DNA of 17,979 nucleotides from an uncultured Caulobacter sp. (lineage in GTDB: Bacteria; Pseudomonadota; Alphaproteobacteria; Caulobacterales; Caulobacteraceae): the NCBI RefSeq assembly GCF_937900395.1, contig NZ_CALCDX010000090.1:1-17979 (forward strand), given 5' to 3'. Made by a program: the position numbers and the translations under genes. Shown here piece after piece: positions 12,481-17,979 of this stretch. Position 1 is the stretch's first letter, and the number at the start of each line of letters is the position of its first letter. Under the pieces are notes generated by a model, which was not told the DNA's origin, ran no database searches, and saw nothing but the letters and a program-made list of their open reading frames with translations.

Positions 12481-13899
12481 TCAGAGCCCCTTCACGATGC
12501 CTTCGACCATCTTCTTGGCGTCGGCGAACAGCATCATAGTGTTGTCCTTGAAGAACAGCTCGTTCTCGACGCCGGCATAGCCCGAGGACATGCCACGCTT
12601 CACGAAGAGCACCGTGCGGGCCTTCTCGACGTCCAGGATCGGCATGCCGAAGATCGGGCTCTGCGGATCGGTCTTGGCCGCCGGGTTGGTGACGTCGTTG
12701 GCGCCGATCACGAAGGCCACGTCGGCCGTCGAGAACTCGCTGTTGATGTCCTCCAGCTCGAAGACCTCGTCGTAGGGGACGTTCGCCTCGGCCAGCAGCA
12801 CGTTCATGTGGCCCGGCATGCGGCCGGCGACGGGGTGGATAGCGTACTTCACCTCGACGCCCTCTTCCTTCAGCTTGTCGGCCATTTCGCGCAGGGCGTG
12901 CTGGGCCTGGGACACGGCCATGCCGTAGCCCGGGACAATGATCACCTTGCTGGCGTTCTTCATGATGAAGGCCGCGTCGTCGGCGCTGCCCTGCTTGACG
13001 GGGCGCGTCTCGACCTTGCCGCCAGGACCGGCGGCTGCGGCGTCGGCGCCGAAGCCGCCCAGGATCACCGAGACGAACGAGCGGTTCATGCCCTTGCACA
13101 TGATGTACGACAGGATCGCGCCCGACGAGCCGACGAGCGCGCCGGTGATGATCAGGGTGGTGTTCTCCAGCGTGAAGCCCAGGGCCGCCGCCGCCCAGCC
13201 GGAATAGCTGTTCAGCATCGACACCACGACCGGCATGTCCGCGCCGCCGATCGGGATGATCAGGGTGACGCCGATCAGCAGGCTCAGGGCGAAGATGCCC
13301 CAGAAGGCCCAGATCGCCGAACCGCCGCTGACCACCAGGATCACCACCAAGGCGACGATCGCCAGGGCGATCACGATGTTCAGCAGGTGGCGGGCCGGCA
13401 GCAAGATCGGCGCGCCGCCCATGTTGCCGTTCAGCTTAGCGAAGGCGATGACGGAACCGGTGAAGGTGATGGCGCCGATGGCCAGGCCCAGCGACAGCTC
13501 GATCAGGCTGTTGAGGTGGATATGACCGTCCGCGCCGACGATGCCGTAGGCGGCCGGGGTGTAGATGGCGGCCACGGCCACGAGGCAGGCGGCCATGCCG
13601 ACCAGCGAGTGGAAGGCGGCGACCAGTTGCGGCATCGAGGTCATCGGTACCTTGCGGGCGATCACCGCGCCCACCCCGCCGCCGACGGCGACGCCGCCGA
13701 CGATCAGGCCCAGGGTGACGGCGTCCAGCGCGCCTTGCGACCACAGGGTCGAGAGCACGGTGGCCACGGCGATGGCCATGCCGACCATGCCGTAGGTGTT
13801 GCCCTTGCGGCTGGTCTCAGGGCTGGAGAGCCCGCGCAGCGCCAGGATGAACAGCACCCCGGAGACGAGGTACAGGATGGCGGCGAGATTGGCGTTCAT
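12481..13899 (-). CDS. pntB: NAD(P) transhydrogenase subunit beta
   Basis: PntB supplies part of the proton channel (domain II) and the NADP(H)-binding domain III of the inner-membrane transhydrogenase, which uses the proton gradient to make NADPH from NADH. The 472 residues match the family. The N-terminal ~275 residues hold about nine hydrophobic helices, with conserved polar segments such as AAFHSLVGMAA and KLNGNMGGAPILLPARHLLN. Domain III follows a linker and shows VIIVPGYGMAVSQAQHA, IHPVAGRMPGHMNVLLAEA, FVIGANDVTNPAA and VKRGMSSGYAGVENELFF. It is last in the pntAA-small subunit-pntB operon, 28 bp behind the small subunit. Confidence 0.98.
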   Translation of the reverse strand: MNANLAAILYLVSGVLFILALRGLSSPETSRKGNTYGMVGMAIAVATVLSTLWSQGALDAVTLGLIVGGVAVGGGVGAVIARKVPMTSMPQLVAAFHSLVGMAACLVAVAAIYTPAAYGIVGADGHIHLNSLIELSLGLAIGAITFTGSVIAFAKLNGNMGGAPILLPARHLLNIVIALAIVALVVILVVSGGSAIWAFWGIFALSLLIGVTLIIPIGGADMPVVVSMLNSYSGWAAAALGFTLENTTLIITGALVGSSGAILSYIMCKGMNRSFVSVILGGFGADAAAAGPGGKVETRPVKQGSADDAAFIMKNASKVIIVPGYGMAVSQAQHALREMADKLKEEGVEVKYAIHPVAGRMPGHMNVLLAEANVPYDEVFELEDINSEFSTADVAFVIGANDVTNPAAKTDPQSPIFGMPILDVEKARTVLFVKRGMSSGYAGVENELFFKDNTMMLFADAKKMVEGIVKGL

Positions 13900-13927
13900 G
13901 TCAGTGTTTCCCCCTGCTCTCGCCCGC

Positions 13928-14251
13928 TCACTTCTTCTCTTTCTTCTTGTACATCGCCAGCATCCGCTGGGTGACCAAGAAGCCGCCGAAGATGTTGACC
14001 GCCGCGAAGGCCGCGGCGACAGCGCCGGCGCCCTTGGAGATCCAGACCGAGCCGGTGGCGGCCTCGCCCGCCCCGCCGTGGGCGGCGGCGGCCAGCAGCG
14101 CGCCGACGATGATCACCGACGAGATGGCGTTGGTCACGGCCATCAGCGGCGTGTGCAGCGCGGGCGTCACGCTCCAGACGACGTAGTAGCCGACGAAGAT
14201 GGCGAGCACGAAGATCGCCAGACGGAACACGGTGGGGTCGACGGCTTCCAT
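13928..14251 (-). CDS. pntAB: NAD(P) transhydrogenase subunit alpha, membrane part (PntAB/alpha-2)
   Basis: A 107-residue membrane subunit carrying the alpha-chain portion of the transhydrogenase proton channel. It equals the C-terminal membrane part of single-chain PntA; the split is the arrangement known from Rhodospirillum and other alphaproteobacteria. Three hydrophobic helices are visible at about 10-30, 38-60 and 74-95. The conserved VWSVTPALHTPLMAVTNAIS at about 25-44 and VNIFGGFLVTQRMLAMYKKK at the end identify the family. It lies 25 bp after pntAA and 28 bp before pntB, and is clearly co-transcribed. Confidence 0.95.
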   Translation of the reverse strand: MEAVDPTVFRLAIFVLAIFVGYYVVWSVTPALHTPLMAVTNAISSVIIVGALLAAAAHGGAGEAATGSVWISKGAGAVAAAFAAVNIFGGFLVTQRMLAMYKKKEKK

Positions 14252-14276
14252 GGGAGCCTCCCTTTCGATGCTGGAG

Positions 14277-15419
14277 TTAGGCGGTCTTCAGGTTCGGATG
14301 GACGATGGCGCCGCCCCGGGTGACGACGGCGGCCTTGAGAATCTCGTCCTCGAAGTCGGGGGCGAAGGCGCCCTCCTTGTTCGTGAACAGAGTCGAGAGG
14401 GCCACGAGATTGCGCGAATAGAGCGCGCTGGCGTCGGCGGCGATGCGGCCGGGCAGGTTGGCGCGGCCGAGGATCTTCACGCCGTTCGGGGTGACGACCG
14501 TCTCGTTCAGCTTGGCCCCTTCGACGTTGCCGCCCTGCTCGATGGCCAGGTCGACCAGGATCGAGCCCGGCTTCATCGAGGCGACCTGGGCGGCGGTGAC
14601 CAGCCTCGGCGCCGGACGGCCGGGGATCAGGGCCGTGGTGATGACGATGTCCTGCTTGGCGATGTGGCTGGAGACCAGCTCGGCCTGCTTGGCCTGGTAC
14701 TCCTTGGACATCTCCTTGGCGTAGCCGCCGGCGGTCTGGGCGTTCTTGAACTCCTCGTCCTCGACGGCGAGGAACTTGGCGCCCAGCGACTCGACCTGCT
14801 CCTTGGTGGCCGGGCGCACGTCGGTGGCGGTCACCACCGCGCCCAGGCGGCGAGCGGTGGCGATGGCCTGCAGGCCCGCGACGCCGACGCCCATGATGAA
14901 CACCTTGGCCGCGGCGACGGTGCCGGCGGCGGTCATCATCATCGGCAGGGCCTTGCCATAGGCCTCGGCGCCCTCGATCACGGCGCGATAACCGGCCAGA
15001 TTGGCCTGCGAGGACAGCATGTCCATCACCTGGGCGCGGGTGATGCGCGGGATGAACTCCATGGCGATCGCGGTCGCGCCGGCCTTGGCCAGGGCGTCCA
15101 GCGTCTCCTTGTCCTGGTAGGGATTGAGCGCGGCGGCGACGATGGCGCCGCTCTTCAGGGCCGCGATCTCGGCGGCTTCCGGCGCGCGGACCTTGAACAG
15201 GACGTCGGCGTCCTTGATCGCGTCCTTGGCGGACTTGGCGATCTTGGCGCCCGCCGCTTCGTAGTCGGCGTCCGGATAGGACGCGGCCGTCCCGGCGCCC
15301 GCCTGCACCACCACCGAGAAGCCGGCCGCGCCGAGCTTCTTGACGGTTTCAGGCGTGGCCGCGACCCGCGTCTCGTTCGCGCGGGTTTCTTTCGTGACGG
15401 CGATGACGGCCATCGGCAT
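14277..15419 (-). CDS. pntAA: NAD(P) transhydrogenase subunit alpha, NAD-binding part (PntAA/alpha-1)
   Basis: A 380-residue cytosolic domain I that binds NAD(H) and exchanges hydride with PntB domain III. It belongs with alanine dehydrogenases. The opening VIAVTKETRANETRVAATPE is typical; RAQVMDMLSSQAN covers about 128-140 and contacts nicotinamide in known structures. The Rossmann loop is GVGVAGLQAIATARRLG at 177-193, with D200 (TATD) for the adenine ribose, marking NAD preference. Near the end are GRANLPGRIAADASALYSRN and the tail KAAVVTRGGAIVHPNL. The ATG at 15419 has GGGAGGGG three bases before it; the ATG two codons later (15413) is spaced better and equally plausible. A nested hairpin lies just upstream. 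Confidence 0.97.
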   Translation of the reverse strand: MPMAVIAVTKETRANETRVAATPETVKKLGAAGFSVVVQAGAGTAASYPDADYEAAGAKIAKSAKDAIKDADVLFKVRAPEAAEIAALKSGAIVAAALNPYQDKETLDALAKAGATAIAMEFIPRITRAQVMDMLSSQANLAGYRAVIEGAEAYGKALPMMMTAAGTVAAAKVFIMGVGVAGLQAIATARRLGAVVTATDVRPATKEQVESLGAKFLAVEDEEFKNAQTAGGYAKEMSKEYQAKQAELVSSHIAKQDIVITTALIPGRPAPRLVTAAQVASMKPGSILVDLAIEQGGNVEGAKLNETVVTPNGVKILGRANLPGRIAADASALYSRNLVALSTLFTNKEGAFAPDFEDEILKAAVVTRGGAIVHPNLKTA

Positions 15420-15428
15420 ACCCCTCCC

Positions 15429-15493
15429 AGAGCGCTGTTACCTCATCAGGATGAGGCGCTCTGTAGGGGATAGTCTTGCCTCTTGTCGAGGCA
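15429..15493 (-). promoter_or_regulatory. Nested hairpin in the pntAA leader
   Basis: The outer arms AGAGCGC (15429-15435) and GCGCTCT (15456-15462) enclose an inner perfect hairpin CCTCATC-AG-GATGAGG (15441-15456), the two overlapping by one base. Next to it TGCCTC (15477-15482) pairs with GAGGCA (15488-15493). The nested structure ends one or two bases from the GGGAGGGG ribosome-binding site. It could be an RNA structure controlling translation or an operator. It matches no riboswitch class I recognise. Confidence 0.45.
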
Positions 15494-15518
15494 TGACGTG
15501 CGCGTCAGGGAAAAAATA

Positions 15519-15538
15519 TACCGATGTCTACCGGTGTC
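15519..15538. repeat. Tandem 10-bp repeat upstream of pntAA
   Basis: TACCGATGTC is followed directly by TACCGGTGTC, with one difference. It overlaps the stop codon of the oxidase subunit IV gene and lies about 100 bp before pntAA. One-turn spacing would put a binding protein on one DNA face. On the minus strand a TATATTTTTT run follows directly, a possible promoter element. Confidence 0.4.
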
Positions 15539-15767
15539 AGTGGGCCGGAGCGGGCTTTTCGCGAAGCAGAACAACGCCCAGGGCCAGCAGCACGATCGAA
15601 GCGATAGCGCTACCAACGAAACCGGCCGGCGTGCAGAACAGCAGGGTGATGAACAGCAGCAGGACGGAGACGGCCAGGGAGCCCCACTTCGTCATCTTGC
15701 CGAACGCGGCGTAGGTCGCCGCCTGTTCCGAGATATCCATTTCACCGCGGTGATAGTCGCCGGCCAT
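15537..15767 (-). CDS. aa3-type cytochrome c oxidase subunit IV family protein
   Basis: A 76-residue small membrane protein of the bacterial aa3 oxidase subunit IV family. The cytosolic leader contains the family motif MDISEQAATYAAFGKMTKWG at residues 10-29. Two hydrophobic helices follow, at about 29-45 and 48-68. Classical members (about 50 residues) have a single helix; the two-helix form is common in related proteins. The role is structural, in or near the terminal oxidase, but no oxidase catalytic gene is in the window. GAGG eight bases before the ATG is a good ribosome-binding site. It lies 60 bp after the GT9 gene and 117 bp before pntAA. Confidence 0.88.
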   Translation of the reverse strand: MAGDYHRGEMDISEQAATYAAFGKMTKWGSLAVSVLLLFITLLFCTPAGFVGSAIASIVLLALGVVLLREKPAPAH

Positions 15768-15827
15768 GTGTCGTCCTCAGTGGAAAAGAATTACGTCCTC
15801 GCCCGATACAACGCGGGCCGCCGGGGC

Positions 15828-16814
15828 TCAAGCGTCCGAATTGCCCCAGGCCTCGGCGGAGAACCGTCCGCGCACCGCGTCGACGGCCTGATCGACGGTG
15901 ATGTCCGCGATTCGCCCCTCGCCGCCGTCCAGGCGGGTCAGCCAGCGCGAATAGGCCGGGACGGGCGCGGTGCCCATCAGCCCTACGCACGGCGTCCCGA
16001 CGGCGGCGGCGACGTTCAGCGCGCCGGAGTCGTTGCCGAGGAACCCGGCCGACAAGGCGATCAGGGCCGCCGACTGGTCCAGCGGCAGGTCGCAGGCGAC
16101 GACATTGCCGGGCAGCGCGCCGATCGCGGCCTTGGCCGCTTGCGCCTCGTGAGGGCCGCCAACCCAGAACACCGTCCCGAACAGGTCCGACAGGCGCTCG
16201 GCCGTCTGCGCGAAGCGCTCGGCCGGCCAGGTGCGGGCGGGTTCGCTGGCGCCTATGCCCAGGCACAGCCAAGGCCCCGGGCGGTCGGCGTAGCGGGCCT
16301 TCACGGCGGCGATGGCGTCGGGATCGAGCTTGAGGGCCGGTTCGCGGCTCGCCACCGCCAGGCCGTGGGCCGCTTCGAAGGCGGCCAGCTTGTCGAGCCG
16401 GTGCGCCGGGCGCATGGCCTTGGGCAGGAAGGGCCCTCGGTTCAGGAACCGCTCCTGACCGTGGCCCAAGCCGAAGCCGCGACGCTCGGGCACGCCGGCC
16501 AGGAAGGCGGCGATGGCGGGACGGTCGATCTTCTCGAGGATCCAGACAGCGCGCGGCTTCTCGGCCTTGCACAGACGATGAAAGTCGAGGGTTTCGCGCA
16601 CGCCCTTCAAGCGGTCCTTGTAGTGCGGCGCATAGAGCACCCGCGCGATGGTCGGCTCGACCTTCAGCACCTCGGCCGCTCGGCTGGAGGGGCGGGCGAC
16701 CAGGACCACCCGCCCTTCGGGCGTGGTCGCCGCGATCGCGCGGATGGTCGGCAGGTGCCACATCAGGTCGCCGATCCCGCGATCGGGCGCATAGACGAGG
16801 ACGGGTCCGGTCAT
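15828..16814 (-). CDS. Glycosyltransferase family 9 (heptosyltransferase-like)
   Basis: A 328-residue GT-B glycosyltransferase of family 9, whose best-known members add heptose to lipopolysaccharide core. The N-terminal motif GIGDLMWHLPTIRAI is at residues 13-27. The C-terminal nucleotide-sugar domain has GIGASEPARTWPAERFA at 186-202, resembling the G(S)-KxWP motif, and GNDSGALNVAAAVGTP at 260-275, the family donor-binding signature (usually GxDTG). The acceptor is unknown. The ATG at 16814 is 5 bp past the stop of the upstream alpha/beta hydrolase, so the two are one transcript; the longer frame beyond it is read-through in another gene. The protein lacks a signal or membrane segment and acts on the cytosolic face. 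Confidence 0.92.
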   Translation of the reverse strand: MTGPVLVYAPDRGIGDLMWHLPTIRAIAATTPEGRVVLVARPSSRAAEVLKVEPTIARVLYAPHYKDRLKGVRETLDFHRLCKAEKPRAVWILEKIDRPAIAAFLAGVPERRGFGLGHGQERFLNRGPFLPKAMRPAHRLDKLAAFEAAHGLAVASREPALKLDPDAIAAVKARYADRPGPWLCLGIGASEPARTWPAERFAQTAERLSDLFGTVFWVGGPHEAQAAKAAIGALPGNVVACDLPLDQSAALIALSAGFLGNDSGALNVAAAVGTPCVGLMGTAPVPAYSRWLTRLDGGEGRIADITVDQAVDAVRGRFSAEAWGNSDA

Positions 16815-16819
16815 GGCCG

Positions 16820-17761
16820 TCAGGCCCAGGCCGCCAGCAGTCCTCGTAACCCGGCCACGAAGGCCAGGGGCTGATCGATCATCACGTGGTGGTCGGCGTC
16901 GGGAATAGGCAAGAGCAGCACGTCCTTGGGCATCTGCGCCAGCATATAGTCGACGGTCTCGGCGTGCATCAGGTTCGAGCGCTCGCCCCACATCAAGGCG
17001 GCCGGACAGGCGATCTGAGGCAACAGCGCCCCCAGATCGGGCATGCGGAAATTGTGCCAAAGGTCGGGATCGAACTTCCAGGTCCAGGCGCCTTCGACCT
17101 CTTTCAGGGAGCGGCGGGCGATGAAGTCGGCGATGTAGAGGTTCTCGCAGGGCTGCGGCGGCGCCAGACGGAAGCGGTTCAGCGCCTCTTCCAGGGTCGG
17201 ATAGGACGGCAAGCCGTGACCCGAGCGCGGCGGCGGACCTTTCCACCGCTTTTCCGGCGGCTGGATGCTGCTGTCGACCATGATCGCGCCGCGCAGGCGT
17301 TCGGGGTGGCGCGCGGCGCAGTAGAGCGTTGGGAAGCCGCCGAACGAGTGGCCGACCACGATCGGCTTGACCCCGCCGGCCTCCAGTCCCGCCGCCTCGA
17401 CGGCCGCGAAGATCTCGGCCGCGAACAGCTCGGCGCTGTAGGCGGGGCGCCAGTCGCTGCCGCCCATGCCCGACCACGAGATCGCCGCCACCCGCCAGTC
17501 CCCTCCTCCAAACGAAGAATGGGCGAAGAAAGGCGCGATGAAGCTCCACCAGTCGGCGTGAGCGCCGTTGCCATGCAGGAACAGCAGGCCCGGCTTGCCG
17601 ACCTCGCCCCAGGTCAGGAGCTCAACGTTCGCGCCTTCGACGGCGATGGTCGAGCGCTCGGGCGCATGGGCGATCGTCGCGTCGAACCAGGCCGGCGCGG
17701 GCGGGGGCTCGCCGTGGAACGGCGCGAGCAGCGAGACGGGCGCGACCCGATCGTCGGCCAT
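16820..17761 (-). CDS. Alpha/beta hydrolase
   Basis: A 313-residue cytosolic alpha/beta-fold hydrolase. The oxyanion-hole motif HGNG is at 63-66 (LLFLHGNGAHADWW), the nucleophile elbow GHSFGG has its serine at 139, and MWGERSN near 258-264 probably supplies the acid. The catalytic histidine is in DADHHVMIDQP near 290. The cap domain between strands 6 and 7 is long and aromatic (WTWKFDPDLWHNFRMPDLG). The substrate is unknown; esterases, epoxide hydrolases and haloalkane dehalogenases share this fold, but the acid/elbow pattern does not decide. It starts 3 bp after the thioesterase stop and ends 5 bp before GT9, in a tight three-gene leftward unit. Confidence 0.93.
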   Translation of the reverse strand: MADDRVAPVSLLAPFHGEPPPAPAWFDATIAHAPERSTIAVEGANVELLTWGEVGKPGLLFLHGNGAHADWWSFIAPFFAHSSFGGGDWRVAAISWSGMGGSDWRPAYSAELFAAEIFAAVEAAGLEAGGVKPIVVGHSFGGFPTLYCAARHPERLRGAIMVDSSIQPPEKRWKGPPPRSGHGLPSYPTLEEALNRFRLAPPQPCENLYIADFIARRSLKEVEGAWTWKFDPDLWHNFRMPDLGALLPQIACPAALMWGERSNLMHAETVDYMLAQMPKDVLLLPIPDADHHVMIDQPLAFVAGLRGLLAAWA

Positions 17762-17764
17762 GCC

Positions 17765-17979
17765 TTACGCCTCTTCCTTGTAGTTCAGCTCGCCCGGACG
17801 CGGCTTGCGCGGGCTCAGCGCCTTGAAGATCCCCGTGCCGGTGATCAGGGTCCGGTCGCCGGACCAGATGCGGCCGCGCACGGTGAAGACCAGGTCCTCC
17901 TCGGCGATCAGCTCGCCCTCGCCTTCCACCCAGTCGCCCAGCTTGGCGCCCGACAGGAAGTCGCACATCAGCCGCACCG
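17765..17979 (-). CDS. PaaI-type hotdog thioesterase, C-terminal part (start outside window)
   Basis: About 71 residues are visible; the frame stays open to the window edge, so the start is beyond 17979. The GTG at 17977 is most likely an internal valine codon. The sequence VRLMCDFLSGAKLGDWVEGE opens the typical hotdog helix-strand stretch, followed by TVRGRIWSGDRTLITGTGIF, the last two beta strands of PaaI/YbgC-like acyl-CoA thioesterases. The catalytic residue of this family lies in the missing N-terminal part. The stop is 3 bp before the alpha/beta hydrolase start, so it heads or belongs to the same operon. A basic tail (SPRKPRPGELNYKEEA) follows the domain. Confidence 0.82.
   Translation of the reverse strand, partial: VRLMCDFLSGAKLGDWVEGEGELIAEEDLVFTVRGRIWSGDRTLITGTGIFKALSPRKPRPGELNYKEEA

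Noticed and set aside
12808..13974. Long open frame opposite pntB (388 codons), and similar ones opposite pntAA (14199-15473) and the hydrolase/M23 genes (9923-11659)
   Set aside because: Composition is His/Gln/Arg/Gly-rich as expected for antisense frames of high-GC genes; the opposite strand carries well-conserved families.
16815..17549. A long extension of the GT9 protein upstream of 16814
   Set aside because: It overlaps the alpha/beta hydrolase on the same strand in another frame and is Arg/Gly-rich; the GT9 fold begins at MTGPVLVYAPDRG.
1..17979. CRISPR array, tRNA or rRNA genes, transposase, toxin-antitoxin or phage genes
   Set aside because: Looked for on both strands by eye; no spaced direct repeats, no cloverleaf-like or rRNA segments and no such protein families were found.

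Overview
Nearly all of this window (about 570 to 17979) reads as chromosome of a Caulobacter-type alphaproteobacterium. The signs are high GC, a set of alphaproteobacterial core genes (rcdA, DUF1013/trcR, COQ9 divergent from rpsU, two-gene PntA plus PntB, DUF1192, aa3-type oxidase subunit IV, an UrcA protein), CtrA-like half sites and GANTC sites in promoters. The first ~570 bases do not fit. They hold the 3' end of an actinobacterial-looking acyl-CoA synthetase followed by non-coding sequence, and they run into the middle of purK. PurK loses reading-frame sense at about 565-585, so the left end is most simply a chimeric join (assembly, library or rearrangement).

Layout, left to right. 1-381: acyl-CoA ligase C-terminus (foreign). 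568-1336: purK (broken) and purE, leftward. 1520-2729: a GGDEF diguanylate cyclase and a single-domain response regulator, rightward. 2876-4247: a DUF465 protein, then the ubiX-TIGR02444 pair, leftward. 4377-4550: a second DUF465 protein, rightward, with a strong terminator. 4759-7467: trcR (DUF1013), a DUF72 protein and a PIG3-type quinone oxidoreductase, all leftward. 7543-8452: DUF1192 and rcdA, rightward. 8461-9141 and 9324-9560: COQ9 and rpsU, divergent. 9809-11590: an alpha/beta hydrolase and an M23 peptidase, leftward. 12010-12357: a secreted UrcA protein. 12481-15419: pntB, the small membrane subunit and the NAD-binding subunit of proton-translocating transhydrogenase. 15537-17979: oxidase subunit IV, a GT9 glycosyltransferase, an alpha/beta hydrolase and a partial hotdog thioesterase, leftward.

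Functionally the window is mostly housekeeping: purine synthesis, quinone and prenyl-FMN chemistry (UbiX, COQ9), respiratory redox balance (Pnt, oxidase IV, quinone oxidoreductase) and envelope work (M23, GT9). It also carries cell-cycle control genes (RcdA as ClpXP adaptor for CtrA turnover, TrcR as RNA polymerase-associated regulator) and c-di-GMP signalling.

I see no defence island, CRISPR array, prophage, transposase, rRNA or tRNA. The most unusual structure is a set of REP-like elements. Three copies of a roughly 125-bp element have arms that each carry the hairpin CCCCGGCGAATGCCGGGG. A fourth element of a different family has a perfect 16-bp terminal inverted repeat. All four sit 3-10 bp past the stop codon of a leftward gene. 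Other points of interest are a consensus-like sigma-54 site and a CtrA-like box before rcdA, an apparent CTG start for rpsU, a palindrome centred on TATAAT before trcR, and a nested hairpin next to the pntAA ribosome-binding site.
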